A stretch of 64,000 bases of DNA from Bacteroidota bacterium. Its GTDB lineage: Bacteria > Bacteroidota > Ignavibacteria > UBA10030 > UBA8401. Within the stretch, counting starts at the first letter, position 1, and each line of letters opens with the position of its first letter. A program made the translations under genes and the position numbers. This document shows, piece after piece, positions 1 to 9,146 of this stretch. Location of the stretch: contig JBBAAO010000001.1 of NCBI GenBank assembly GCA_041658205.1, positions 1,798,001 to 1,862,000 of the forward strand, given 5' to 3'. The notes under the pieces were generated by a model. It had not been told where the DNA came from and did not search any database. It saw nothing but the letters and a program-made list of their open reading frames with translations.

Positions 1-483
1 TTTTTTCTTCCCTCCCCGATCCGTCACTTCATAACATAATACTCCGCGAATCCCAACCTTTGATACTGCCTCTTTAATGATGTCCAGCGAGCCATGAATC
101 GCATTCGGAGAAGCATGGTGATCGATGATTGTTGTAGTTCCACATTGAACCGCCTCTATAGCTCCTACCAACGCGCTATAATAAATTGTCTCTTCATCAA
201 GTGCTTGATCAAGTTTCCACCAGATTTTTTTCAGTATCTCAAGGAAATTTTTCGGCGAAGATTTCGGCGAAGGCATTCCTCGGGAAAGAGATGAATACAA
301 ATGTGTATGCGCATTTACGAAACCTGGCAAAACAATCTTCCCATACAGATCAATTACTTCTTCATTGTTTTGGGGAAGAAGCTTCTTTGCGCATGAAGTT
401 ATTTTCCCATCCTCAATTCGGAAATCAATTTTTTCAATTGATGGTGAGGAGAGAGTTACACATGTTGCATTCTTTAATAACAT
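1..483 (-). CDS. ssnA: SsnA-type aminohydrolase, N-terminal part (runs off left edge)
   Basis: The minus strand is open from an ATG at 483 to the window edge, giving the first 161 residues of an amidohydrolase-superfamily protein. Visible are the N-terminal beta-sandwich start (LLKNATCVTLSSP), the metal-binding turn NAHTHLYSSLSRG, then IWWKLDQALDEETIYYSA and TTTIIDHHASPNAIHGSLD. These are signature stretches of the SsnA branch (putative chlorohydrolase/aminohydrolase, usually about 440 aa), which in other bacteria sits in purine and hydantoin catabolism clusters. The true substrate is unknown. A pyrimidine-degradation operon 10 kb away is compatible with a role in nucleobase catabolism, but this gene is separated from it by unrelated genes. 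No frameshift is seen in the visible part. Confidence 0.85.
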   Translation of the reverse strand, partial: MLLKNATCVTLSSPSIEKIDFRIEDGKITSCAKKLLPQNNEEVIDLYGKIVLPGFVNAHTHLYSSLSRGMPSPKSSPKNFLEILKKIWWKLDQALDEETIYYSALVGAIEAVQCGTTTIIDHHASPNAIHGSLDIIKEAVSKVGIRGVLCYEVTDRGGKKK

Positions 484-551
484 ATTTTCTGGTTCATAAT
501 TTAACCAATTTTTATGCGGCTAAAGCAAGAATTGAATTTTGTTTGCTTAAT

Positions 552-680
552 CAGTCAGATAAATCTGACTGCAATTGATATTTCATTCCTGTTGTTATCT
601 ATCCTAATCGGATTTTTCTATTGCAGTCCGCTTTAGCGGACTGAGATAAATGATTCTTCAACTAAAAATGGCTTTAGCCA
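552..680. repeat. Three small hairpins sharing a TTTA/TAAA loop
   Basis: The gap between the aminohydrolase and the restriction-modification gene holds three perfect inverted repeats with the same 4-nt loop or its complement. They are CAGTCAGA-TAAA-TCTGACTG (552-571), CAGTCCGC-TTTA-GCGGACTG (624-643) and TGGC-TTTA-GCCA (669-680). The first two share the outer CAGTC/GACTG stem. The form resembles REP-type palindromes mobilised by RAYT transposases, but no such transposase is in the window. None is followed by a convincing T-run. Confidence 0.6.
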
Positions 681-685
681 CATTT

Positions 686-3600
686 TCATTGTCTATCCAC
701 TATTTTTATTTCATCCTCCGTCAATCCGTAGAGTCGATAAACGATTTCATTTATTCTACTTTCACAGTAATCTATCTTGCCTTGTAATTCACTAATTTTC
801 GTTTCAAGTTTTACTGTTGCTTTCCTACTGTTTAGATTTTGCAACTGTTCAACAAGTTTCACAATTTCGGTTTGATCTTGCTCAATGTTTGGAAAAGGTA
901 AATCCTTAAGATAAACTGCTTTTACTTGTGGAATTACTCTTTGTCCACCCTGAATTGCAGTATCATATAGAAACTGAAATATTTTTGAATGTAGTACTGC
1001 TAAAATTGCTTTCTCATTTATTCCTACTTTTGTTTTAAATACATACAAAGCATCTGTTGCATAATATCCTTCATCGTCAAAAGTAAGACAAAGTTTTTTT
1101 GTAGTTGTAAGACCGACAAATTTATTAGTTAAAAATATATCAGGGTTCCGTGGTCTGTGCAAAGCATACCAAGGATGTTTGCCTTCTGCTACTTCACGAC
1201 AAGTAATATATTTTCTAAACTCTGTAAGATGTGCTTTTGCATTAGGGTAATCATCAATATTGTCTTTAGATGTGAGATAAATAATTAAATCACTAGTTTG
1301 AATATTGGTATATCTTAAAATATGTTTTCCTAAAACAAGCCGCTTTAGAATTTTCTTTTCAATTTTTTTACTTGCGGCTTCTTTTGAACTAATGACAAAT
1401 GCCTTTGCATAGTCGGGACTTATTCCCCTTTGAATTTCTCCTTCAACAATTTCATTGAATGATGTAAACTTCTTTTTTAGTTTATTTAGCAATGCAACAT
1501 TTAAAGAGTTGAATGTAAAATATGTTGCTTGAGCATCTGCTTTTACCAAATCAAACCATTGTTTCTTCTCTGCTGGAATTATTTTTTTTAGAGCATTTCC
1601 TTTCTCGTCTGGATCATATTCTCTGATGTCCGCAACTATAATCTCTTTTTCCTTTGAAATGGACTTTGTGAAGACAAGTAGTGTTGAGGTATTTAATACT
1701 TTCGGTCCAAAAACTTTTTCGCCAAGATTAATTACTATTTGAAGATTATGTTTTTCCACAATCAGTTTTCTCAACAACTGCATATCACTTTGGTTAAGGA
1801 AAGTGCTTGGTATTATCATCCCAAAAAAGCCGTTATCTTTTAAAAGAGTAATTGAGTGAATGATGAAATACATATATGAATCAATCATTCGAACAATGAT
1901 TGAACTATGTTTGGTTCGTAAATAGGATAAGGATTCGTCTGATAAATCTGCTCCCCAGGGCGGATTACCTATTACAATGTCAAAACCACCTTGAAATCCG
2001 TATGGTGTCGGAGGTTCTTTTGTAGTGTTAATATAATCTCTCATCGCTTCGTTCAACTCTTTTTCTATTGCTACCGATTTTATAAGAACTTTTTTAAATT
2101 TTTCTTTCGGCGATATTTCTTCAAATTCCTTAATTTTTATATTAAAGACTTCGGGAAAAGCTCTTCTCCAACTAAATGGTTTTATTTTTCTCTCTTCTCC
2201 AAAATCAAGTTCACCAGCATAGAAATCTAAATCAATTAAACTATTGCCATCTTTAATATTGCTGTCTAATGTTGGCAACACTCTTTCGTTAAACATTTTC
2301 AGTTGGTGCGAAATAGAAGCCTGCGTTTCTCCTTCCATACACTTAAGCAATAACGAAAGCTTTGTTACTTCCACTGCATTTGAATCAATATCAACTCCAT
2401 AAATGTTGTTGAGCAAAATCCGTTTTTTTTCAGCAGTAGTGAGGTTTCCTTCCGGCGTTAAAAGGCTTTCTTTTTTACTTTTACTTGGTTTGCCGTTATT
2501 GCTATAATAATTTTTATGCCAGTCGAGCAAGAACTGGTAAGCACCAATTAAAAAACTACCGCTGCCACAGGCGGGATCAACAATCTTTATTGTGCTTATT
2601 TCTTCCGGTATCTTTCCCTCAACAAGTTTTCCGACCGTGTTTTGCACGATGTATTCAACGATGTATTGCGGAGTGTAATACACTCCTCCTGCTTTTCGTA
2701 CTTCAGGTTTCTCCTCAATTTTTGCGTGATGTGCAGGGGTAATACGAATTACTTTACCGAGAAACTGTTCATACGCACTTCCTAAAATTTCAACCGCTAA
2801 TACCGAAAACTCATAAGGGCTTTCCGGGTAATACAATTCATTAACAATAGTTTTTATTACTTTATTGTCGATAGTAAGATTCTTACTGATTTTGTCTTTC
2901 TTAAAATCAAATAAACCTGAATTGTATTTATCGTCAGCTTCTTTAAAAATGCCGAAAAGGTTTTGATAATAGTCCCCTTTTTCTAAAGCAATTTTTAAGT
3001 TCCCATAAGGCTCTACACTTCGGTCTTCAGCAATACGTAAGAAAATAATTCTATCAATGGTTTGCTGAACGGCAAAATTTATTTCGTCTTCGTTAAGGTC
3101 TTTGTTGTTTAAACTTATCGAAGTTGCAAGAAGTGTTCTCCAACGGTCTAACGACTGTAAAAAATCTTTATCAACCGTTGCCGTCCCTTTTTTATTGACT
3201 GTGCTGAGTACAAATTTGTCAAAACTCCCTTTAAAAACACATTCTTTTGAAAACGTGTTCCAAATAAAATCAAACTCTTTTAAATAATCACGAAACGTGA
3301 GATACTTTATCCTGGCAACAGATGCTTTATCGGTAGGAATTGGTTTTTTTGTACAGTCATAAACAGCAAATTCTTCAAAATCAGAAACAATACTTATCGA
3401 AAGTTTAGCACTCCATCCATACCGTCGAACCTGATACGCAGGAAGAATGTCATCTTTAACAACAACGCTTGGTTTTTTCGCTTCAACAAAGAATAGCCGT
3501 TTACCGCCGCCAATGCGAAACGAATAATCGGGAGCTTTTGTTGCTCCGCCAATTTTAATTTTGTCTTCGTGAATCACTTCTCTATATGCCTCTGAAAATC

Positions 3601-3766
3601 CTTGTTCGTTGTCGATATCCCAGCCCAAAGCTTTAAAAAATGGATCGATGAAATCTCTTCGCGTTAACGTTTCGTTGTAATCCGAATTCTTGTAAGAAAC
3701 ATATTGTTTCTCAAAGCGATCAACGAGATCAGATATTTTTTTGTATGCTGTTTCTTTGTTTATCAT
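686..3766 (-). CDS. Type IIG restriction-modification enzyme (Eco57I-like methylase-nuclease fusion)
   Basis: This 1026-aa protein carries restriction and modification functions in one chain. The N-terminus has a PD-(D/E)xK-like nuclease site (APDYSF around residue 79, FVEAKKP at 94-98). The middle has an N6-adenine methyltransferase core: GGVYYTPQYIVEYIV at about 360, motif I VDPACGSGSF at 396-405 and motif IV NPPW at 601-604. The remaining 400 residues match the position of a TaqI-like target-recognition domain with a C-terminal coiled region. The length fits the family. No separate specificity subunit or second methylase is nearby, so it is probably self-contained. The ATG at 3766 has no clear Shine-Dalgarno. 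It is bounded by the hairpin cluster at 552-680 and could have been acquired horizontally. Recognition sequence is not predictable. Confidence 0.9.
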   Translation of the reverse strand: MINKETAYKKISDLVDRFEKQYVSYKNSDYNETLTRRDFIDPFFKALGWDIDNEQGFSEAYREVIHEDKIKIGGATKAPDYSFRIGGGKRLFFVEAKKPSVVVKDDILPAYQVRRYGWSAKLSISIVSDFEEFAVYDCTKKPIPTDKASVARIKYLTFRDYLKEFDFIWNTFSKECVFKGSFDKFVLSTVNKKGTATVDKDFLQSLDRWRTLLATSISLNNKDLNEDEINFAVQQTIDRIIFLRIAEDRSVEPYGNLKIALEKGDYYQNLFGIFKEADDKYNSGLFDFKKDKISKNLTIDNKVIKTIVNELYYPESPYEFSVLAVEILGSAYEQFLGKVIRITPAHHAKIEEKPEVRKAGGVYYTPQYIVEYIVQNTVGKLVEGKIPEEISTIKIVDPACGSGSFLIGAYQFLLDWHKNYYSNNGKPSKSKKESLLTPEGNLTTAEKKRILLNNIYGVDIDSNAVEVTKLSLLLKCMEGETQASISHQLKMFNERVLPTLDSNIKDGNSLIDLDFYAGELDFGEERKIKPFSWRRAFPEVFNIKIKEFEEISPKEKFKKVLIKSVAIEKELNEAMRDYINTTKEPPTPYGFQGGFDIVIGNPPWGADLSDESLSYLRTKHSSIIVRMIDSYMYFIIHSITLLKDNGFFGMIIPSTFLNQSDMQLLRKLIVEKHNLQIVINLGEKVFGPKVLNTSTLLVFTKSISKEKEIIVADIREYDPDEKGNALKKIIPAEKKQWFDLVKADAQATYFTFNSLNVALLNKLKKKFTSFNEIVEGEIQRGISPDYAKAFVISSKEAASKKIEKKILKRLVLGKHILRYTNIQTSDLIIYLTSKDNIDDYPNAKAHLTEFRKYITCREVAEGKHPWYALHRPRNPDIFLTNKFVGLTTTKKLCLTFDDEGYYATDALYVFKTKVGINEKAILAVLHSKIFQFLYDTAIQGGQRVIPQVKAVYLKDLPFPNIEQDQTEIVKLVEQLQNLNSRKATVKLETKISELQGKIDYCESRINEIVYRLYGLTEDEIKIVDRQ

Positions 3767-3800
3767 TCAGATTTTAATTGATTCGATGTCGTGGAATAAT

Positions 3801-5057
3801 TTATTTTTGCAGTGCTTTTTCAAGCGCGTCAATTGTCGGCGGCAGACTGATCGGATCTCCGGCCGCTTTTTTAGCAGATTGGATATCTTTCAATCCGTTT
3901 CCGGTAACAATAATAAGTGCAGATTCATTCGGTTTGATGATATGCTTTTCCAGTGCTTTCTTCAGACCCGCCGAAGCAGTCACTCCAGCCGGTTCACCAA
4001 AAACTCCTCCCAGACGCGCAGTGATGTTCATTGCTTCAAGAATTTCATCATCCGAGACGGCGATCATATCACCATGCGACAGTGTAATCTGCTGTATTGC
4101 TCTTCGCCAATTGCGCGGCGTTCCGACAGCAATACTATCGGCAATGGTGTTCGTTTCGCTTGGAATAAGATCCTTTCCCGATTTGAAAGCATCAACCATC
4201 GCCATTGCACCTTCCGCTTGAACCCCCAGCAATCGCGGAACCCGATCGATGAATCCAAGCTGTTTCATTTCTTGCAGTCCTTTTCCAATCCCGCCGATGG
4301 TGCAGCCATCGCCGACCGAAACAACCACCCAATCCGGAAGATCACTCGCACACTGTTCCGCAATTTCTAATCCGGCAGTCTTCTTTCCTTCTACCAGGAA
4401 AGGATTGGTACCGCTGTTTCTATTATACCAACTGAATTTTTCACATGCATCACGGCAAAGATCAAATGCATTTTCGTACGTTCCTTGTACTTTTAATACC
4501 GTCGCACCGAACACAAGAAGCTGCGTCACTTTCGGTTCAGGAGCGCGTTGAGGAACAAAAATAAAACTCTTCAATCCAATCGCTGCTGAAAGTCCGGCAA
4601 GGGATGAAGCGGCGTTTCCTGTTGATGCACAGGCGATCGTATCATATCCAAATTCAATGGCTTTCATCACGCCGACAGAACTTGCACGATCTTTAAATGA
4701 ACTTGTCGGATTGCGTCCGTCATCTTTCAGAAATAATTTCTTTATTCCAAAGTGTGAGGCAAGTCGAGGAATATCGTATACCGGAGTCCACCCAACTTGT
4801 AAATGAGGCACATCAATTTCCGGAGAGACTGGGAGTAATTCTTTATAGCGCCAATGATTGTGTGGACGATTGTTTAGAGAGGAAGAAGTGACATGCTTTG
4901 AAATTTTTGCATAATCATATTGAATATCCAAAATTCCTTCACTGCCGCACTTGGGACAAGTTTGGATATTGCCATAGCTGTAGGATGATCCACAAATGAA
5001 ACATCGTGCACCGGAAACATACGGAGGAGGAACAAATTCTTTTTTATTCTTTTCCAT
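3801..5057 (-). CDS. thrC: Threonine synthase
   Basis: This 418-aa fold-type II PLP enzyme would convert O-phosphohomoserine to threonine. It has an N-terminal zinc ribbon (C19, C22, C34, C37), seen in one class of threonine synthases. The PLP lysine lies in NPTSSFKDRA (K122), followed by ACASTGNAASSLAG and a glycine-rich phosphate-binding stretch VVVSVGDGCTIGGIGKG. An AGGAAA Shine-Dalgarno precedes the ATG. The gene stands alone here, 34 bp upstream of the restriction enzyme start in the same direction. Members of this family sometimes act on other substrates, and no other threonine-pathway gene is adjacent, so the exact reaction is inferred from similarity only. Confidence 0.85.
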   Translation of the reverse strand: MEKNKKEFVPPPYVSGARCFICGSSYSYGNIQTCPKCGSEGILDIQYDYAKISKHVTSSSLNNRPHNHWRYKELLPVSPEIDVPHLQVGWTPVYDIPRLASHFGIKKLFLKDDGRNPTSSFKDRASSVGVMKAIEFGYDTIACASTGNAASSLAGLSAAIGLKSFIFVPQRAPEPKVTQLLVFGATVLKVQGTYENAFDLCRDACEKFSWYNRNSGTNPFLVEGKKTAGLEIAEQCASDLPDWVVVSVGDGCTIGGIGKGLQEMKQLGFIDRVPRLLGVQAEGAMAMVDAFKSGKDLIPSETNTIADSIAVGTPRNWRRAIQQITLSHGDMIAVSDDEILEAMNITARLGGVFGEPAGVTASAGLKKALEKHIIKPNESALIIVTGNGLKDIQSAKKAAGDPISLPPTIDALEKALQK

Positions 5058-5192
5058 GGATGATTTTCCTGCCGATTAATGTAAGGATAATACTCATAGA
5101 GGTCAACGCGATAAATGATCTTACCGCCGAAAAGTAATTTGTGCGTTGGAAAGATATCTTTATATTAACACAGGAAATTTAGCGATCGTACT

Positions 5193-6878
5193 ATGAAATC
5201 ACCATTGAAGCAAATGCCGTTGGTTCACCATCGGTGGCAGAAAGCCGCACTGCTCGGCAGTGTTTGGGCCTCTGTCGAGATCGTTCTCGGAAGTTTTCTT
5301 CATAACATGAAATTTCCGTTGACGGGCACGATCCTTTCCTTTGCCGGCATTTCAATACTTATTGCCGGACACACCTTATGGAAGGAAAAAGGAATCATCT
5401 GGCGGGCAGGGGTGATTTGCGCTGTTATGAAATCCGTTTCTCCAAGTTCCGTGATTTTCGGACCGATGATTGGTATTACTCTTGAAGCTTGGATCGTAGA
5501 AATAGCCATACGATTCATCGGCGGAAATTCGATAGGGTATATACTCGGTGGTGCTATTGCATGCACAACACCTGTCATCCAAAAAGTAATCTCTTATCTC
5601 TTCACGTATGGAACCAACGTTGCCATTTTGTTCGATAAGCTTGTTGAATTTGCATCGAAATCTTTACGGATCGCTTCCATAGACTCTGTGGATGTTATTG
5701 CGATTATTATCGGAGTGAACTTATTTTCTGGAGGCATGGCATCTATCGTTGGCATGACAATCGGGAGACGAGCCCAAACTATTTCAAACACTCAACACCA
5801 AATATCGGCCAGTACTCCAATCTATACACCAAAAGAATTTACAAGCGGTCAACGATATTCTGTACCATTGCTTATTCTTCACATCGTCATCATTACTGTT
5901 GGACTCATCATTCAATCTGTTTATTTTCTTCTCTATATTCCCTTCTGTTTCATACAATACGCTCAATTGCGAGAGAGATTTCAACGGTGGATCTTCTGGT
6001 TCGAGATTGGTGTTGTTTCGATCGCAGCCGGATTAGTATTGGGGGAATTTTCTCTTTCGGACAGAACTGCGGGACTGATCATCGGGCTTCAGATGTTTTT
6101 TCGGGCGATTTTCGTTGTTTCAATTTTCGCGGCCATCAGCGTTGAATTTCGCAATCCGCTCATCATCAATTTCTTTCTCCGATCACACCTAAAGAATTTG
6201 TCAGTAGCTTTAGAAGCTGCATTTGGATCTCTTCCCTTTATGATTGAGCAACTGCAGCGGGAGAAAATGTTTATTAAGCATCCTATAGATTCAATGGCTA
6301 AAATTCTTGCGCATGCAAAACAACAGATGAATCTACAAAACAAAGAGTCGAACATATTTGTCCTTACCGGTGAGAAAGACAGCGGAAAAACTACGTTGGT
6401 CGAAGAACTATCTCACAAATTAAAAAATGACGGATATGTAGTTGGTGGAATCTTACAGTTGAAAGTAATGCACAATCTTGAACGGCTTGGGTACGATCTT
6501 TTCGATATTCGAACGCAAAAAAGAATACCACTTTGCAGAATAGATGCACCCGATAAAGGAATCACTGCTGGTCCATTCAAATTTTATCCTTACGCACTTC
6601 AATTTGGGTTTGATGCTCTCTCCATTCCTGCTATCAAAGAGTGCGAGATTGTCATTATAGATGAAGTGGGGCCGCTTGAACTCCAAGATTCGGGATGGGC
6701 GGAAGCGTTATCAAATATTGTCCATGACTACCAAGGGAATGTGTTCCTTGTTATTCGGGAATCGTCGCTGCAAGAGGTCCTCGCTAAATTCTCCATAAAT
6801 CCATCAGCAATTTGGGAATCCGGCACGGTTGAGATTTATTCCATTTTGAGACATATTAAAACAACCTTCAAAATATAA
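5193..6878 (+). CDS. Membrane protein fused to a THEP1-like nucleoside-triphosphatase
   Basis: This 561-aa protein has two halves. Residues about 15-330 are hydrophobic with roughly eight predicted membrane segments and conserved-looking loops (LGSFLHNMKFPLTG, KSVSPSSVIFGPMIG), whose family I cannot name; the overall look recalls small-molecule permease or ECF S-component proteins. Residues 385-561 are a soluble NTPase: P-loop LTGEKDSGKTT (391-401) and Walker B DEVGPLEL (490-497), which are hallmarks of the THEP1/DUF2478 nucleoside-triphosphatase family. THEP1 proteins are usually stand-alone and about 180 aa, so the membrane fusion is unusual. It is the first gene of a tight operon with the methyltransferase (2-bp gap). 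Function is unknown; coupling NTP hydrolysis to a membrane step is inference. Confidence 0.75.
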   Translation: MKSPLKQMPLVHHRWQKAALLGSVWASVEIVLGSFLHNMKFPLTGTILSFAGISILIAGHTLWKEKGIIWRAGVICAVMKSVSPSSVIFGPMIGITLEAWIVEIAIRFIGGNSIGYILGGAIACTTPVIQKVISYLFTYGTNVAILFDKLVEFASKSLRIASIDSVDVIAIIIGVNLFSGGMASIVGMTIGRRAQTISNTQHQISASTPIYTPKEFTSGQRYSVPLLILHIVIITVGLIIQSVYFLLYIPFCFIQYAQLRERFQRWIFWFEIGVVSIAAGLVLGEFSLSDRTAGLIIGLQMFFRAIFVVSIFAAISVEFRNPLIINFFLRSHLKNLSVALEAAFGSLPFMIEQLQREKMFIKHPIDSMAKILAHAKQQMNLQNKESNIFVLTGEKDSGKTTLVEELSHKLKNDGYVVGGILQLKVMHNLERLGYDLFDIRTQKRIPLCRIDAPDKGITAGPFKFYPYALQFGFDALSIPAIKECEIVIIDEVGPLELQDSGWAEALSNIVHDYQGNVFLVIRESSLQEVLAKFSINPSAIWESGTVEIYSILRHIKTTFKI

Positions 6879-6880
6879 CT

Positions 6881-7537
6881 ATGCCCAATTGCTGTTCCAC
6901 ACCATCCATTTCAGAATCTACCGGAAAATTCTTTTCGAAACGTTCAAAGCGGTATGCCCGTTCGTTTCGTAAGGGAAAGCTTGAAAGAATTCAACACTAT
7001 TTGATTGAAGAGATTTGCAAAGAGGGACTTGAAGGAAAAACGATACTCGATATCGGCAGCGGGGTTGGAAAATTACATTTGACTCTTCTCCGGCGTGGAG
7101 CGTCGTTTGCCACTGGAGTCGACATGTCTGAAGAAATGATTGGGCATGCAAAAGCATTTGCCAAAAATTTTAGCGTCGAGCAAAAGACTTCGTATCAACA
7201 TGGTGATTTTTTGAATATTGCCGGCTCGATTGCCTCCGCAGATATCACAATGTTGGACAAAGTGATTTGTTGCTATGAAGATTTAGAAGGATTAATTTCA
7301 TTATCCGCTAAAAAGACAAATACCATCTATGCTCTCATTTTCCCTTCGAATACATTCATCGTTCATCTTATTTTCACTCTGGAGATTGCATTCGCAAAAC
7401 TTTTCCGATCAGGTTTCAGACCATACTGGCATGAATGGAACAATGTTCAAACCATTTTGACGAAACAGGGATTTACACGTTCATATTCTCGAACAATGAT
7501 GCTTTGGCAGGCAGCAATCTATAGAAGGGAAAAATGA
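6881..7537 (+). CDS. Class I SAM-dependent methyltransferase with N-terminal Cys-Cys motif
   Basis: This 218-aa Rossmann methyltransferase has motif I TILDIGSGVGKLHL and motif II region GVDMSEEMI. It begins with MPNCCSTP and has an early FFSKRSKRYARSFRKGKLER stretch, then MLDKVICCYEDLEGL. This combination is typical of a family often annotated as magnesium-protoporphyrin-methyltransferase-like, but no tetrapyrrole genes are nearby and the substrate is unknown. It starts 2 bp after the NTPase gene and overlaps the next gene by 4 bp (ATGA), so the three are probably translationally coupled. The paired cysteines at both ends (CC near residue 4 and ICC near residue 126) are a visible oddity. Confidence 0.8.
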   Translation: MPNCCSTPSISESTGKFFSKRSKRYARSFRKGKLERIQHYLIEEICKEGLEGKTILDIGSGVGKLHLTLLRRGASFATGVDMSEEMIGHAKAFAKNFSVEQKTSYQHGDFLNIAGSIASADITMLDKVICCYEDLEGLISLSAKKTNTIYALIFPSNTFIVHLIFTLEIAFAKLFRSGFRPYWHEWNNVQTILTKQGFTRSYSRTMMLWQAAIYRREK

Positions 7538-7974
7538 CTGTGAGCATTCAATACAACATTCAAAAAGAAAAAAATCTCATTATTTCCCTTTGGCATCACA
7601 ATGTAACGTTTGATCAATGGATGAACAATGTTAAGAAATTGATAGTAGAACCTGATTTTAAACAAGCCGTGAAACAGATTGTTGATATTCATATTGGTTC
7701 TGCTGATATATCAATTGGCCAGGAAGAAATTAAACAGGTCGTTGATTTTATTGCGCAACATCCCGAAGTAATCCTCGGCCGAAAGATTGCAATTGTTGCG
7801 GGAAAAGAATTCAATCGTTCCAGCTTTTTCACACAACTTGCCCGCTCTCAGTTTCTTAATGCGATTGTGTTTAACGATCTTCAAACAGCATGTAAATGGC
7901 TTGGAGTCGATCGTCAGGAAGCCGAAGTGTCTATCGAACGAATTCGCAAAGAGCTTCAACAAGAAACTCAATAA
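7534..7974 (+). CDS. SpoIIAA/STAS-like protein of unknown function
   Basis: This 146-aa soluble protein starts in the ATGA overlap with the methyltransferase stop. It opens with an alternating strand (ISLWHHNVTFDQW) and contains IVDIHIGSADISIGQEEIK, PEVILGRKIAIVAGKE and LNAIVFNDLQTACKWLGVD. This beta-alpha pattern resembles SpoIIAA-like/STAS proteins found beside signalling genes in Bacteroidota. No phosphorylatable serine or enzymatic motif is obvious. It closes the three-gene operon and may be a regulatory or scaffolding partner of the membrane NTPase; that is inference from position. Confidence 0.6.
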   Translation: MTVSIQYNIQKEKNLIISLWHHNVTFDQWMNNVKKLIVEPDFKQAVKQIVDIHIGSADISIGQEEIKQVVDFIAQHPEVILGRKIAIVAGKEFNRSSFFTQLARSQFLNAIVFNDLQTACKWLGVDRQEAEVSIERIRKELQQETQ

Positions 7975-8097
7975 CGTACGATTTCCACCAGAAATCCTTA
8001 CCGCTATCCACTTTTTTTGAATTCTTTTGAATTATAAACCGTACCTTTTATAAAAATTAGTGTAGCGTTTTCCCCTCCTCAATCATCAAACTATTGA

Positions 8098-8649
8098 ATG
8101 GAAATCCAGACAGGCCTTTCTGAAGAATCCGTCCTTATTTCACGAATACGGAATGGAGAGAAACAAGCATACAAGATCCTTTATGATGATCATGTCGAAC
8201 TCCTGTTTCGTTTTCTGAAGCAGTTCAGAAAAAACGACAGCGATGTTCAAGAGCTGGTTCAACGTGCATTCATCAAAGCGTTTGAAGGATTAGGCTCATT
8301 CAACAATCGTTCGAAGTTCAAAACGTGGTTGTTCCAAATAGCATTAAATGAAATGCGTAGCGATATCAGAAGAAATGCCATCATTCCATTTGTCGAAATG
8401 GATACGGTAGATGAATCGATTGCTGAAATCGAAGATGAATCAATCGAATGGAATTCAACATTGCGAACACTGTTTGAACAATTGGATGAGACTAAACGGG
8501 CAGTGTTCGTTCTGTATGAAGTGGAAGGATATTCGCATGCTGAAATTGCCGTTATGCTGAATATCGGTGAGAGCACATCCAGAACGATATTGACACGGAC
8601 GAAACACATTCTGCGAAATCAATTGAAAGTAACAAGGAGAAAATCATGA
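8098..8649 (+). CDS. ECF-type RNA polymerase sigma factor
   Basis: This 183-aa sigma-70 family protein lacks region 1. Region 2 is visible as YKILYDDHVELLFRFLKQF and VQELVQRAFIKAFEGLGSF with TWLFQIALNEMRSDIRR. Region 4 is the helix-turn-helix YEVEGYSHAEIAVMLNIGE with ESTSRTILTRTKHILR. The acidic linker at about 100-120 is variable. It overlaps the next gene by 4 bp, the standard layout for a sigma factor and its membrane anti-sigma partner. The Shine-Dalgarno is weak. No GGAAC-type autoregulatory promoter like that at 36.8 kb is seen upstream, so regulation may differ. Confidence 0.9.
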   Translation: MEIQTGLSEESVLISRIRNGEKQAYKILYDDHVELLFRFLKQFRKNDSDVQELVQRAFIKAFEGLGSFNNRSKFKTWLFQIALNEMRSDIRRNAIIPFVEMDTVDESIAEIEDESIEWNSTLRTLFEQLDETKRAVFVLYEVEGYSHAEIAVMLNIGESTSRTILTRTKHILRNQLKVTRRKS

Positions 8650-9146
8650 TCGATCCAAAACAATTTTATACTGACAATGATCTTCCCGATGAAAAATCAA
8701 AACAGGGTATGTGGGACAGCATATCTAAAAGCAGTTGGCCAACAACAAACAGTTACCGTTTTGATCGCCGAAGTTTCATCTATGGTATCGCCGCTTCATT
8801 TATCATCATGTTCTCCAGTATTGGTATCTATTCAGTATTTAAAATGTTGATGGAGACAACACAACCGCAGGAGATCCGGATGGATCGAGCCTATCAATCC
8901 GCAATCCGTGAATTTGAAGCTGTTGTCCATTCTACCGCTACCCCCTCTTCATCAACCACGAATAACGATCTTGCCTCCCTTCGTGTGATGCGCCTGCAAT
9001 ATTTAAACCAAGCGATTGAACAATTACGGCAAGAGACCAATTCACACGACCTGTCGCCGTTGAAACGTCAGAGGCTTCATGAATTATACAACATGAAACT
9101 GACATTATTACAAGAGATGTTACAACAAGGAGATATAGTATTATGA
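8646..9146 (+). CDS. Probable membrane anti-sigma factor
   Basis: This 166-aa protein has a short cytoplasmic N-terminus, one membrane segment at about residues 40-62 (IYGIAASFIIMFSSIGIYSV) and a helical periplasmic part rich in Gln and Leu (MRLQYLNQAIEQLRQETN). It starts inside the sigma gene stop (ATGA) and its own stop overlaps the next start. Position and topology indicate an anti-sigma factor controlling the preceding ECF sigma. No zinc-binding HxxxCxxC motif is present, so it is not a ZAS-type anti-sigma factor. Confidence 0.65.
   Translation: MIDPKQFYTDNDLPDEKSKQGMWDSISKSSWPTTNSYRFDRRSFIYGIAASFIIMFSSIGIYSVFKMLMETTQPQEIRMDRAYQSAIREFEAVVHSTATPSSSTTNNDLASLRVMRLQYLNQAIEQLRQETNSHDLSPLKRQRLHELYNMKLTLLQEMLQQGDIVL

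Noticed and set aside
3741..4370. Long plus-strand open frames opposite the threonine synthase gene
   Set aside because: They are antisense to a clear threonine synthase gene and show no recognisable protein features or ribosome site.
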